A DNA stretch of 64,000 bases from Anas platyrhynchos (Eukaryota > Chordata > Aves > Anseriformes > Anatidae), in the NCBI RefSeq assembly GCF_047663525.1, contig NC_092589.1, forward strand, positions 102,252,501 through 102,316,500. The letters are read 5' to 3'. The position numbers and the translations under genes were made by a program. The number at the start of each line of letters is the position of its first letter. Position 1 is the first letter of the stretch. Below the pieces are notes generated by a model that made no database searches, was not told the DNA's origin, and was given only the letters and a program-made list of their open reading frames with translations. This document shows, piece after piece, positions 28,691-64,000 of the stretch.

Positions 28691-31600
28691 AAAATAAAGG
28701 AATTACTCAGGGCAGTTGGTTAGATTAAAGGAAATTAATGAAAAAATCCAAAAGGGATTTGTCATCCTCAGGAATCTTCTGGCAGCAGAAAAATCTTGGC
28801 ATACGGATAAGGGAAGTAACACCTCCAGTTTAAGTGGCCTTGTTTGCAAATTGTTCTACAACTTGTCTATTTCTTTCTGAATTAAAATTTCTTTCTCAAA
28901 ATGAGAACGGATTGTTAAAAGCACTTCAAACTGCATGCAACCACTTGTATTTTTTCTTAATTCTTTAAGTCTTTTGGGCCAGTGCATTGTACATAGCAAA
29001 GGACTGAAATGTGTGTGCTGTGGTATAAAAGCTGCTCTGGAAAATACTTCTCCACTGAAGATCTTCTTTCAGCTGGCTACCATTTGATATGTCTTCTAAG
29101 TAGGATCTTGACTGATGCCAATGATACGGAATGAATGGCCAAATCTGCTGTAGCATCCTTTTGTAAGAATGTTTTATCTTCTGAGAACTTTGTTAATATG
29201 TAGTCATCTACAGTAATCACATCTTTGCATATGCTTTTATGAAATTACATCAGATCCATATGACCTTGTTTGTTTTCCCTCCACTGTTTTGCTTCTATTG
29301 CTATTTCTATATGGATATATTGTTGATATTGCATTGACACTGCCCCAATTCAAACGCAAGATTTTGATCATGTATGCTTATGTGCCGTTGTGTTTAGTGA
29401 TGCTGAGAATATCTTTCTGAGAAGCATGTCCCTGTCATTTGAGGATAATACTCCTGGATCATTTCCATGACTCTTAGTGGCTCGCATGCTACTGCAAAAT
29501 GTCTCATCTTGTATCTCCTAAGCTCTGTATCTTTTAGCTAGATATTAGTTTCCACTGCAGCCTGGTATTTTGCCATATGTTTCATCACTTTTAAAATATT
29601 CCCACTCCTTAATTATGTTCCTTTTTTTTTCCATGTTCCAGTGAATTTAGTCCCATTACTACTTTCAGTTACATATCCTTCTGTTTTCTCTATGCCTCTG
29701 GCACGTGAGGGCACAGTTTTATAACACACTGAAGGCTACCTCAACTCCTGCCAAGGGTGTTTCTTTCCCTGGCTGGCAACATTCTTCATGGGAGTGGATG
29801 GCCATTTTACCCTCACTGGGAGCCAAGCAACTAAATCAACTGAAAAATAACATTATAGAAAGAGGAATAGCTTTCTGCTGGCTTAGCGTGCTGTGCTAGC
29901 TCAACATGGGATCGGATGGCTGTTGGTGACAGTATGAAGAAGGGGAGGGTAATGTGTGACTGCAGCAGGGGAGCCAGACTGCTGTTACTCCTCATGTAGA
30001 TGGGCTTAGCTAATGGTGACAGTGGGACTCTGCTCATCTAACTTTACATACCTATGAGGCTGGGAAATGAATGCATGCCTCTAGAGAGCCAATTATCTAA
30101 CCTATTTTAGGAAGAAATGAATTGTCATAGATAGGTGCCTTTCTCTGACTTGATTATATAAGCAGCTCAGGGTGATTTTTCTCAGACCTACAATCTAAAC
30201 CAGAATGACTGAATCCCACTCAAGGGTCTGCCTGTAATTCCTCCAAGGTTGAAATCTGGATCTAAGCAAAGCTGCCCTGATAAACAATCATACCTTAATG
30301 CCAGGGATGTTCTGTCTCGTAGCTCACTTTTCTGAGATGCTGCACTTGTGACGTTCAGAAAAACTGAGCAGCAGTCAAGTGGCTTTCCATGACCCTAGAA
30401 CCTCCTTTATGTTGAGCTGATGTGATATCTAATGCATGAGAAAATGGGGGCTAAAGCTGCTTCTACTCTGTTGAAGGAACAGAAAGAAAATCTTTCTCCA
30501 ATCCATGAGTGCTCTGGGATGGTGCCATCTCTGTCCTTTCTCTGCCATTCACCTAAGGTTAGGTCTCCCACGTTCTTCACTTGTGCCTTGTATTCCTCCT
30601 GCTAGTAGGAGGATCATCCTATATCTCTTCTTTACTTTTCCTATAGTCTCATTATTATGTACTTTAATTAGAATTTGTCCTGTACGTAGACATTTCTAAT
30701 CCTGTGTCAATATTATCAATACATGAGTGTTCTTCCTTCACTGCTTTATGTCTCACAATAGACTCATTTTCCTTTATTTTTAAGCCTAGTGTCCTACTGC
30801 TAGGCTTGAGCTGCCTTCAGGCAGGCTTCTTCCCTGCTTGCCTTCCATCTTTTAATCTGGTGTGCCCAAGTGTACCCTAATTTCACCTGTAGCATCCATC
30901 CAGTGTGAGCATTACTCTCCTGAGGAGCTGGAGCTGTGGACTTTAATCCTTTTTGGTTAAGGCTGTTCCAGAGCTGCCATTTCTCACTTTTTGGACCAGT
31001 ACTTGAGTGGCTTTTCTGCTGTGGAAAAGGCACGCAGTGCTGTTGATGTGTTGGGGAGGTTGAAGGGTCTTTCTGCCTGGTCTCTGCACCTCAGAGAATT
31101 TAGCTGGGGATGCGGGACCACCCTTCTCAGCTAAAGTTTGCCTTGTGAGCCCATCCAGTGCCTTCAGGAAGTCAGTGGTCAAGCCCACCTGAAAAACGTC
31201 GAGGCACCTGGAGGGCTAGGACATCTTGGAAAGGGTAAATTGGTTGAACAGGCATTAAATACTTAAATATTACACAAATATACCAACATGTGCAGACAGT
31301 CCTATGCTTCTGTGGATGTGGAGTGTTGAAAAGAGGTGCCCTAAAGCTTCAGAAATGTGATGCAAAATGCATATGTAAATAATATGTATTCATTTATGTA
31401 AGGGAATATTTCCTGCAGTGTTTTCTAGATTATTCAGTGATTCTCAGTGACTCCTCGGTGTTTTAGTTCCTACAGTAATGTGTGTAGAGATAGCATCAGG
31501 TTTTCTTGTGGATGCTTGAAAGAAGTGGGACTGAACTGAGACAGTTTAGGCATGGGTTCTTAAAAGTACTGACGTCTATATTTGAACCCGGTATTTTGGA

Positions 31601-34039
31601 TGTGGGGGTGATTAAGAATACTGATAATTTGGTCTGACATATTTCAAGTATGACACCCAAAATCATAAACTATTTCTGCTAATTATATATGCAAGTAAGG
31701 CTATTGCAGAGAGATGATTGTATAATGGGGACTTTTAATTAAAACCTTATGGGAGACATTTTTGTTTAGCACTTCTAGTTATTTCTGACAAATACTTCAC
31801 ACAGAAAATTCTACATGAATATTACTTGCTACTATCCAACACACCACACAGAACTGTTGTGAGAGCTTTGACACTCAGGGCAAGAAGTCATGTGGGTCCC
31901 ATCTCCCTCTACTTGTAGGTTTTGAAAAGGTACTTTTCCTTCTGGCACCAGTCTTTCTCTCACCCTTGCTGAAGCCCTGATTTTGTATTTTCAGCACAGA
32001 TGATGGTAAGTCAATTCTGCCATAAACTCGTTGACTTCAGCAGAACTACATCAGGAACAAATTCGTCTCACAACTTTTAAAAAAACATTATTCTCAATGA
32101 AAAGTGGGGCAACTATTCCTACATGTGACAAGGGCACCTACATGGTACAGTCAGAACTAATAGTCCCTTACACCTCACAAACACTGGCTGAGGAAATAGC
32201 TCTATTGAGCCAGAATTAAGTGCACTTTAGGGAGTAACCGATGACTTCCCATCAGTTAGACTTTTAGGTAATGTTAGCTTCTCGTTAGCTTAGACTCACT
32301 CTTTTGTCCTCTGCAGCAAACCTTGCTGTTCTTCAGCATCATCAGAACCTGAAATGTGTTACTGCTTTATGCCACTCCATGCTCCATAGGTTTCACAGAG
32401 AATTTGTAACCACGGCAGTTATGATCCCTGTTTCCACAATCCCACTGCATTAACATTTAGGTATTTTTTCTTCTTGCATGCTCATTGCTTTAACCTTTAA
32501 ATCAACACTTTGCAGCATTGCAGGGCTTTAAAGTTAAACAGTGGATGATCATTTTAGCATTTAAACAACATTACCACTGATTCTGATTTTGTATTTTGGC
32601 TAAAGAGTGAACCCTTGATTACCCAAGGTAATGCATGGAGGAGCTGGGAGGACAAATGAGAGAACACTTAGATAAAGTAGGAACATTGCTACACAAAACA
32701 TCCGTAGGTTAGTGTTATCAGCAAGGCTGTAATGGAGAAAGAAAAGGTCAGTGGCACATGTTTCATCTCCAGTGTGAAAGACATCCTCTCCAGGGGGTGA
32801 TCCGTAGCCTTCAGGCTATGTGCTGGAAAGTAGCAGCCAGAAAGTATGCATGTGGCTGGAGGCTTGTCAGTTCTGCCGCCTCCTGTTTCTCCCAAAAACC
32901 TAACTCTGGTGTTACCTTCGTAATCCTGGCAGGTAACTTATTTATTTTTTAATCTGTCTTTTATTTGTTCAGAGCGTCTGAAACAATGCAAGGTCTGTGT
33001 CACAGCCTGACATCTTGATGGCATCACTTTGTGGGCATGCCTACTCATGTGTTTGAGGATGCACAGGCTGCCAGATAGGTCCGGGAGGTGGGTGAAATAG
33101 ACTTGAGAAGTCAGAGGAGTGAAAACTGCTGAAAGATGTCAAACTGTAGCACTGACTCAAAATCATCCCTCAAATGTGGTTGTATTGCTTCCAGCTACAG
33201 GCTGCCTCTGCAGATTTGCATGTCTGTCTGTAGCAGGATATATAGTCAACTCAGGATGCAGAAAACTCAGCTCAGATCCCTGGAGTTCAGATCTCTGAGA
33301 ATAGAGCATCATTATGATTTTTAAATTCTATTTTCTATAACTCGAGAGAAAATAAGTCAGTAAATTAAAAGTAACTCAAAGAAGAATTAAAATCATAACC
33401 TCAAAGAAGAATTATGTAGGATTATAGAGGGCTATAGTCTCTTTTGTTGTTGACCAGCTGAGCATTAATGCCAGTGAGCATCATTTTCCTGCTGCATTTT
33501 TCAGTGACTTAGATTCAGCTATGCAGAACAGCTGTGTTGCTGCTTCTAGGTCCAAACTAACCCAGGTCAGTAAGACCCCTTGTAGAGCAGCTGCTTGCAC
33601 TTGCAGGGTCCTCACACTTCAGCCATTTCCTTGCTGAAGTGGTGTCGAAGCCTTCCATCCACCTTCCATCCACAGCAGGGTGGTTCAAGGAGTACCCAGT
33701 GCCAGGTGTCCTGGCTGGCTCCAGCATTGTTTCTAGCAAGCCTCTGGTGTGCTCTGCCTCAGGTGTTCCCCAATGCTCTCTCAAGGATTTGAAAGAATTT
33801 GAAATCTTGTTCCATAAATCTCATCTCTCAGTAACCAAGGCAGATTCCCCAAAGCTGCCATGTCTCCAAAATTGTTATGAAATTATTGTTCTTAAAGGTG
33901 TGTGGATAACTTTTTTAAATGGAAAATCATGTAAATGCTTCCTGTTCCTCCTCCTCCTCTTTTTTTTCAAAGCTTTCCACTTGCTTTGATTTAATGACCA
34001 CCATTATAGATTCTGTAAATTTGACTCAACCCATGCATA
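28691..34039. other. Intergenic DNA, third part
   Basis: No exon recognised. The longest frames (81-82 codons, including one on the minus strand at 30943-31188) show no known domain. If COLEC11 has a non-coding first exon it may lie somewhere in 17-38 kb, but I cannot place it. Confidence 0.4.
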
Positions 34040-34195
34040 GAGAAATTGTGGGTGCCCCATCCCTGGGAGTGTTCAAGGTCAGGCTGGATGGGGCTTTGAG
34101 CAACCTGGTCTGGTGGGAGGTGTCCCTGTCCATGGCAGGGGTGTTGGAACTGGGTGATCTTTGAAGTCCCTTCCAACCCAAACCATTCAATGATA
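34040..34195 (+). mobile_element. CR1 3' end, sense
   Basis: ggtgccccatccctgggagt, gcaacctggtctggtgggag, ggtgttggaactgggtgatc and a ttccaacccaaaccattcaa tail: a clean CR1 3' UTR of about 150 bp. Confidence 0.9.
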
Positions 34196-35689
34196 AAGAG
34201 TGTGAAAGCGTTCATACTTCTGCAAGTGCTGGGTTTCTTCCTGATACTGGTTATTCTAATGCTGAAGAAATCCCCAAAACAAGGACTGAGATGGTGTTTG
34301 AAAAACACACTGGTACCTTTTTCTGAGGACTACTTTCAGTGGGCTTTAATTTTCCAAATGGCTTTATGAGTCTGGGTCTGAAAGGACTCGAAGATAAGGT
34401 AGAAAGACAAGGAATTTTCTAGGACTTTAAAATGAAAGGTACGCCTATAGTACATACGCAGAGATCAAACTTTTATTTCAATCACGTAAGGCCATTTTAA
34501 CTGCGGAAGAGAAGGTTTCTTCTTAAAGCAGGAAAAGAAAAGGTGGAAAAAGTGTTATCCACAGTGTTTCTGATTTGATTTCTAGTACTAATTTGTCCCT
34601 TTACTGCAGCTGCCGACTCTATAAAAGTGTTTAATCTGCAGCCTCTTCAGAGATGTCCTATGCTACTGACTCTTTTCAGACCAAGGTAATTTCCTGAGTG
34701 TTCACATGGGGCTTGGGTATTGTGGCCTGCCCCAAAACCAATGAGCTGTTTTCTGAAATGGTTCCCTCAAGTTTGTGCTGTGACAGTCCATTTTCTGTGC
34801 GAGTTGGAGAGTCGGACTATTGTGAGGAAGCGTGAGGTGCATCCCTGCTGTCTCTGGGGTTTGTAAACTCTGCAGCAGCAGGGGATGGTGAATGGGATGT
34901 TTCATGTGATGAGAAAATCCTTCATTTTTGGCTGCTGAGCAGAGCCACCAAGCAGCCCTGCCAGTTCTATGCTGCTTGATGCCTGTCTCATGCCTGAGCT
35001 GTGTAGGAGTTTGCAAAGGCAGATGAATATTTAACATACCCTGAGGCTTTGATCTTTCAGTTGTAGTCTGGTTACGTTTGAAGCCCCATAAAATGTAACT
35101 GGCTGAGGTGGTGCTGCTTTTATATCCACTGATGCAGAGACTGGAGCACCCTCCTAATTTCAATTCCTTCTATCTCAGGCAGTTTCATTCCATCTCCCAT
35201 TCATCTGTCAAGAATCCTTATCACCCGGCTGCTGGATGCTTGTGCTGAAACTGCCCAGTTTTTCAGACTTTCAGCTGAGTACCTGAACTGCTTGGTGTGA
35301 AAGCCTTTGTCTGATCTTCTGGCTTCTGAAGTGCCCCAGCTTCAAGGAAAAGGTGGAATGTCCTGCAGGCTGGCCACCAGCCATGCTCTTGGGCTGTGGG
35401 CTGAGGCAGGGCTCATGTCCTCTGTTTCTGCAATATGGTTATGGTACAGGATAGTCCCATTCCCTACCCTCAAAGGTGGCCCCTGCTGATAAATATCTAT
35501 GTTCAGGTGTTGGAAAGGAAATTCTAGGCCTGAGTTGTTGCCAGTACTCCTGGCTGGCTGAGGCAGTGACAACTCCCTGCCTTCCCCTGTAAGGAGTGGT
35601 GGTCCCTAACTTGGCATTGCAAAGCCTGTTGTTGCATGGCCCCCCTTGCTTTAAAGTCTTCCAGCACTGATATTCAAATGCCAAGGTCC
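34196..35689. other. Intergenic DNA
   Basis: No feature recognised. A GC-richer part (about 34700-35600) holds frames up to 153 aa on the minus strand without recognisable homology. Confidence 0.4.
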
Positions 35690-36020
35690 TCACACAGTCT
35701 AGCCCTACAAGACATGAGGGGAAGATCTAGAGAAACACCCAACTCAGTAGAAAGGGACCTTGGGGTGCTGGTTGGCAGCAGGCTCACTGGGAGCCAGCAG
35801 TGTGCCCTAGCAGCCAAGAGGGCAAACTGTATTTTGGGTTGTGTTAAACGCGGTGTAGACAACTGGTCACAAGAGGTGGTTCTCCCACTATATTTAACAT
35901 TGGTGTTGCCTCAACTTGATTATTGTGTGCAGTTCTGGTCTCTAAATATAAAAAGTTAAAGTTAGCCATGAAGAGGTCAGGCAAATGGGACTTGATGATC
36001 TTTGAAGGTCCCTTCCAGTT
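35690..36020 (+). mobile_element. CR1 fragment with internal deletion, sense
   Basis: It reads [38 protein letters not shown] and [17 protein letters not shown] of CR1 ORF2. It then jumps to a CR1 3' tail at 35988-36020 (ggacttgatgatctttgaag). The region between is deleted. Confidence 0.9.
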
Positions 36021-37231
36021 ATTGGTCCAGGATGGTCCCATTCCCCATCCCTCAAAGTTGGCTTCTGCTGATAAACACAAGTTAAGGTGTTGGAAGGAGT
36101 CTATTCTACCATCTCTACCTTTCTTAACATTTCCTCTTGGCTATTTTTCTGTCTCTCTCTCTTTCACTTGCTGTCTTGGGAATCATGGACCTGTCAAATA
36201 GAGCCAGGACTACCTACTGCAGATATTGTGAGCCCATCTAATCTGCCAAGTTCACTAAGATGTAGTGCCTTCTACCTGTGTGTTGGGATCTCCTCTTGGG
36301 GAAACGTGGCTGGATTCAAACCTAATGTATTTGAAGTAATTCAATATGCACGTGAAGGCATCTGGGAGAAGAGTGCTATCACAGTGATACGATGTGGGCA
36401 GTGGTTTGCATAACCTTAGCAAAGAGCCATCAGGTGAGGTGGCCGGTGGCCTGACCTGGTTTCTGGCAGTCAGGGTTGGCTCTCTACATGGGCAAAGAAG
36501 GCAACCTCTGTGACAGCAGAGAACAGCAGCACAGCAAATATTTTCCTGCTGGTTTTGTCTGTCGGAGCCATGGGGAGCTGGGCTGGTTGCTTCTTCTCCA
36601 TGGCACTATAAGCTTTGTATCCAATATTGATATTTCCATTACCTTTATTTCTGTTTTTCCTCCCTTCTGCTATTTGGTTTCTTAGGTCCATCTCTATTAC
36701 ATACCTTCTCCTTCAGCTCTGGTTTCTCATCATTGGGGTAGAAAAATCCAATTTTGATTGTGGTCTTGGGAAGCCACGAGTGATATTGCTGCAGTTGTGA
36801 CAAAACTTAATGTGGCCTAAATATTCGAGCAGCCCATGCTGAGGTTTGTACTTCTGTGGGTTTGTGTGCTCCTAGCAATACCTGAGCTAGGTATTTTAAA
36901 GCTGATTCAGACATGTATGCGTGAGCTGCAGTCATTTTACTTATGGCAGCATAAGCAAAATTTTGGGAGCACTCTTGAAGGGGAAAAAAATACCATAAAC
37001 ATCTGCATATGTGTGTGTTATTCCTTCAGAGCCTACGCCTTAAGCTATGAGAAGAGACTTTTGTAAATGGCATTAGTATTTAGAAGTCTGGCAGGAATGT
37101 TGTGAGTGTAAAAAACACATCTCTTGTAAGATTGCCTGTTTTGTAATCTACTAGACTGAGAGCTAATACGCTAATATAAAACTGAAGCAGAGGCCTAAAA
37201 ACTAAAATCATTACACTGCAGCTTAGTGGAA

Positions 37232-37264
<33 letters not shown>

Positions 37265-38875
37265 TGAGGGGGCACCTTCTCCTGGGTCTCTTGACCCATG
37301 ACCTCTTCCCAGGTCTGAGCATACAACCTGCCTTTTTCAAGCCTGATCCTCCTTTTGCACCTTGCTGTCTTTTAGAGGGAAAACTAGTGAAGAGACTTGG
37401 GTTACAAGGGGCTCACAGTGTACTCTACTGTAATTCATGCTATGCCTTCTCCTTGTGAGGACGAAGATGAAATCTGTTCCCAGACTCCCTTGCTGTGGTC
37501 CAGTTGTGTTATCTCCTAGAGGATAATGGAAACACAAAATGGACAGCAATTCAGAGGACTAACTTATTCCCCCAGCTCTATATTGATTTACTTAGCCTTG
37601 CTGCTGAGACATCCACGAAACATTATAGTGGAATTTAAAATCAGAGCAAGAAATAGAATAGGCAAAACTGTATTTTGCTGCACATGGAGGGCAGCTTGCT
37701 TTCCTCTTTCTCCATTCTTTGTTTTGGTATTTGCTTCAACAGCTCCCTCTCACCCTGAAGCTCCTTATTCTCCTGTTGCTGCTGAAGGGCATTTATTCCT
37801 TCAGGCCACCCCCAAAATAACAGATCCACCCTCCTAGACCCCAGCATGCTGAGATGTAAAGTCCTGTGTACTGTTCCTACCCCTACCCTTATCTAACCCT
37901 ACTATTTGAAGGAAATAAGGAAGTGGAGAGTAACACAGGCTAATCTTGTTCTGGATGTAAAATGCCCACAGCTCTGTCAGGGCTATAAAAACTGATCCAT
38001 GTGGACTTTGTCTTGAAACCGTGATACAACTTCTAGCTTGTTTGTGCAGTACAAAACCTTGGTGAAAGAAGGACTGGAAAAACATCATAAGTACATAAAT
38101 AACACTTTTGTCAAAGGGTATTTCTGTAGACCTCCTAAATATGAGCTTTTGATGGTCTTTTCACAAAAATTCCATTTCTGTACTGTTGTTTTCAAGAGAT
38201 CTTTTTACAGCCTAATATCAAGCAAGTCATTTCACTTGTAAGCTTAGATGAGGGTATGTTTCAGGGGTGAACCTTTTCAGGATTTATTGAAGGCTCTGAT
38301 GTACCTTCATTGCATGATGTAGTGAAATATTATCTCCCTCCCACTGTTGCTGAGTTACAAGAGGACTATTGTATCAGACAATTTACTGGGCACAATTTCA
38401 GTGCTCAGGCAGATGGGAACAGAAATTTTAGGCCTTTAGGTTGGTCTCATCACTACTGAATTGCCTCTTTAGAGCACTATGCATTCCTTCTAAGTGACAA
38501 CTTAGTACTGACATCTTTCAATGCAAGCCTGTACACTAGATCTTCTCCTTTGACATTTCCAGATTCCTGTCTACAATGAGAAATAGTGAACAGTGTCGCT
38601 TGTCATTGTCTTTATTTAATCTTCTTCTTAATTAAATTTATTCTGAACTTTATCTTAGTATAACACCAAAACAAACTGCTGAATGCGTTGCTACATATAT
38701 TACATATGTCTGTGGGACATGCAACCTGCTTGGAGGACCTGTACACATCCTTCTCATGCTGTGTGGGTTATGGCATACAAAAATATATTGTATTTGTAGT
38801 AGGCTGCTGCATATGTTCAGAAACTGTTGAAAGTCTTTGGAATTCTTATAACTGTTTATTCATTCTTTTGTTTAG
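36021..38875. other. DNA upstream of COLEC11 coding exon 1
   Basis: No coding exon recognised. It includes a T30 run at 37234-37263. The COLEC11 promoter could lie in or upstream of this stretch, but there is no CpG island to mark it. Confidence 0.4.
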
Positions 38876-38901
38876 GAGTCAGTGACCTGTAAGTGCTCAT
38901 T

Positions 38902-61059
<22,158 letters not shown>

Positions 61060-61249
61060 TCTTGTCTGGTCTTTCTTTATTTTAAGAAATGTTTTCAAGC
61101 AGGTTGTACAAGTTAGCCCAGGTTTATAGAGTACAAGTGATATTTTACATGTATGTGACATCGGTGTTGTACAGCTGTAAATACAATTTAGGTATTTCAA
61201 ATATCTGTATTTACCCTTCAGAAGGGAAGAGCACTGATAAGTAAGACAC

Positions 61250-61252
<3 letters not shown>

Positions 61253-61298
<46 letters not shown>
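61253..61298. repeat. T46 run
   Basis: Uninterrupted homopolymer, the longest in the window. Confidence 0.95.
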
Positions 61299-61299
<1 letters not shown>

Positions 61300-62240
61300 T
61301 AGGAAAATATAACTATTTAGATTAAAAAAGAAAAAGTGGTTTGGGACTAAATTCTGACCTCACAACAGTTATCAAATGTGATGGCATGACTGTAGGGGAA
61401 TGCAGAATTTGGCCTCTAGTTTTTAGACTGATCATTTCTGAAAAAGTAGATTCTTGATATTCTTTTATCTTAGCAAATTTTGTAGTTATAAATGTTAATT
61501 ACTTGTAGGTCTACAGGGATATTTCAGCAAGAAGGCAAATATTTTGTATACTCCAGTCAATTAATAGAAATATTACTGTATTTTTTTTGGATGTGAAGGT
61601 GTTACTTTTTTTTTTTTTTTTTTAATAGCTAAAGCAAGTGAACAAAGCAGGAGTCCTACCAATTTTGTAAAGTTTCTTTATTAAAATATTCACAGATGAG
61701 GAGGTCCTTCTGTAAACTCAGTTTTAGTGCTAGGAGGGGACTAGCTTCTTGTAATTCAGTACTGAAAGAGGGATCATGCCAAATGGGTGCTTTGGGGTTA
61801 GTTAAAGGTCAAAGTATGATTTTGATTTTCTGCATTCTTTGGTTGAGAATGACTCAGTGAATGAGCTATTTAAAGCTCAAAATAATTTCTTAAAGTAACT
61901 GTGTTTCAATTTTTATAGGATGATCTTGGTGCATCATGTTACAAAACAAAAACCAAACCAAAACAAAAAACTCTCCACAATTTAAAATTGACTTCATAAG
62001 TAGACAACAAATTTCACAGGAGTGGTTTAGCTTGTAGTTCCTTTTGGCAGGAAAGCAGCCTTTGTTTATTCAAATTGCAGGGGTGACCCTCTGAAAAGCA
62101 GGAAAAGTTACCAAAATATTCCTGTTTATGTATATAGCAATAATGCCATTTTGTACAAATAATTTATGTACCCAATTTACAATTGCATCTGATGGAGAAG
62201 CTGATGTACATTAAAAAACAGCAACAACATAATTTCATAA

Positions 62241-62246
62241 AATAAA
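62241..62246 (+). terminator. COLEC11: Candidate COLEC11 polyadenylation signal AATAAA
   Basis: First canonical AATAAA after the stop codon, about 1.2 kb downstream. The ATTAAA at 61680 is an alternative. Confidence 0.4.
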
Positions 62247-63378
62247 CGATGAATTACTTTGGGTCTTCCAAGGAGGCATGCCATCTTATCTTGCTGTTAG
62301 GCATAGAAAGGTGACCACAAAATCTCTGTGTTTTTTCAGAATACCCTGGTTTAAGATCAACTTTAAGGAGAAATGAACCTTTGTATAACACAGTAATCAA
62401 TATAAATATCTGATTGTTATGGGAGATTTGCAACATATGCAGAATGGATCTAACCTGGTTCAAGAGATTGCCCCACAGTAAGGCAAGACAAACTCAAATC
62501 AACTCTACAGTGCCATGGTACCTAAGCAACCAATGATCACACAGTTCTGTTCATATCCACAGTCCAACAACATTTGATGTGACGCTATTATTATATACAT
62601 AAGAAAACAAACCATTTGGTTTTATATATTTACTCTGTGAATTTGAATCTATTATATGTATATATATATATATATGTTTGCTATTAATTTTGAAGATTAG
62701 TAGTAAATTCCTATAGTATTTGAATATCAGTCCATCTCCAGAGCAGCCACACTAAGAAATGAATGATCTTTCATTGCTTTATCTTCTTTCTTCTGAATGT
62801 AGGTATGATTCTTGTATGTCAGATTTTCTTCAAACTGTATATTGAAATCTATTAAATAATGTGAATATGGCTCTACACTAATATTCAAAGACTCTACAGA
62901 ATTTGCAGGGAACTAACAATTCTAGCAGAGCAATTTGTTTGATTAGAATAGTGCCTTATGAATATCATGGTTGTTTCCTGCCTGCTATAGAAATCCTCAG
63001 AAGCCCTTCAAATCTCCAACACACTTCTGTCAAATCATTGAAGCTATATTAAAAGTAGTCTAAACTTGAGTTACAGATATCTGGAGTTCCCTCATTATGT
63101 ATGTGCTGAAGTTGCTAACTGTTTGTTTTTCACCCAGGTTTTCAAAGTCTCTGCTGTAATGTTCAGTTTCCTCAGAAACATGAAAAGAGGCCTTTTGAGG
63201 AGGTGGGAAGCTTTTTCAGATGCCAAATGCTCCTATTTTAGCTGGAAGCCACACCACATTTATAATGATTGCCTTGATGTGTAGAGCATTTAAGCAGTCT
63301 GAGTTTCTATTAAAATGTGAGATGAAAAATAAAGGCAATGTAAAAAACATTTACTTCCCCCAGTTTTCATGTTTGTCA

Positions 63379-63413
<35 letters not shown>

Positions 63414-64000
63414 CAGTTCTTAATATATGAAATGGAAAGGAAATTAGCTGTGTTGTCAGAGTCCTGTGTATTCTCTTGTCTGCCACAGTCCTTATTTCAT
63501 TGTTTGGGTGGGAGGAACAAGGCTGATGCATAAGGTCTGTAGCTATCCTGCAAGGAGCAGAGACTGCGCTTCTGATATTTACCTCTGTGTGGAACTGGGC
63601 AAGAAATGACAGGGTTTGGAAATGACTGAGCCCTTGATCATCTCTATCATCCTCCAGTTGCTGACCTCCATAGGTGGACCCTTGCTGGAGGCAGAAATCA
63701 ATGCTCTGTGTAGCTCAGCCTGCACGAAGCCTGCTGAAGAGCATGGTAAGACTTCTGTTGTTTCCAGTAGAATTCAGAGCTACTGTGAGGAAAAAAATCA
63801 TACAATGTTTATTTGAGGCATTTTCCATGTATTTTAAAACCTATTTCATTAGATCATTACTCATTTTGTTTAGCTCTACAGAAACCTTTTAAGCATGTCT
63901 GTCTGCCAAGCACGCACTGTCAAGTTTCCAAAATGGCTTTTGCATTCTTTACTCTTGATGGATGGTTTATCCTCATAAAAAATTCGCCATAGCCATTATC
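62247..64000. other. Downstream intergenic DNA
   Basis: A (TA)n run at about 62658-62675, (AT)15 at 63381-63410, and a weak exon-like segment at 63658-63745. ALLC follows COLEC11 in human, but I recognised no ALLC exon here. Confidence 0.45.
63381..63410. repeat. (AT)15 microsatellite
   Basis: Fifteen perfect AT units. Confidence 0.97.

Larger units (their letters stand above)
61060..62246 (+). other. COLEC11: COLEC11 3' UTR and downstream flank
   Basis: After the stop there is no AATAAA within 300 bp. Candidate polyadenylation signals are ATTAAA at 61680-61685 and AATAAA at 62241-62246. A T46 run lies at 61253-61298 and may complicate assembly. The true end is not decidable from sequence. 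Confidence 0.5.

Noticed and set aside
34702..35163. 153-aa minus frame
   Set aside because: No recognisable domain and no splice or promoter context.

Overview
The window is nuclear DNA from a bird. It contains many CR1 LINE fragments with chicken-type 3' ends, two solo LTRs of an avian ERV family, and two intact vertebrate genes with bird-like sequence. The gene order is RNASEH1 (minus), then RPS7 (plus), then COLEC11 (plus), the same as in the human 2p25 block. The CR1 and LTR content suggests a neoavian rather than galliform bird, but I cannot name the species.

Layout. (1) 1-1640: the 5' end of RNASEH1 on the minus strand. Exon 1 carries two in-frame AUGs, exon 2 encodes the hybrid-binding domain, and both lie in a CpG island; the RNase H catalytic exons lie outside the window. 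A CR1 starts about 20 bp past the candidate exon 2 donor. (2) 1640-9430: an intergenic stretch of about 8 kb holding a 109-bp ATTTT array, two sense CR1 copies (one of about 2.1 kb keeping reverse-transcriptase motifs) and a purine-rich tract of about 200 bp just upstream of the next CpG island. (3) 9430-16700: RPS7, complete, with seven exons encoding 194 aa; every splice site and phase was checked. The promoter has NRF1, ETS-like and TCTCGCGAGA motifs and a pyrimidine-rich start typical of ribosomal protein genes. (4) 16700-38875: about 22 kb with no recognisable coding exon, only CR1 tails and simple repeats. (5) 38876-61059: COLEC11 (collectin-11, CL-K1), complete coding sequence in six exons encoding 271 aa. 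Introns are 5.0, 14.1, 0.7, 1.4 and 0.2 kb. The 14-kb intron holds most of the mobile DNA: a CR1 split by both a 709-bp LTR and a second CR1, and a separate 1,060-bp LTR with an internal minisatellite. (6) 61060-64000: 3' untranslated and downstream sequence with a T46 run and an (AT)15 run; no ALLC exon was recognised.

The three genes are functionally unrelated: RNA:DNA hybrid removal in nucleus and mitochondria, the 40S ribosomal subunit, and lectin-pathway pattern recognition. No new multi-gene system is present. The points most worth a second look are the RNASEH1 5' leader (a uORF and two AUGs in identical 15-nt contexts), the nested transposon block in COLEC11, and a hairpin conserved near the 3' ends of the two LTRs.
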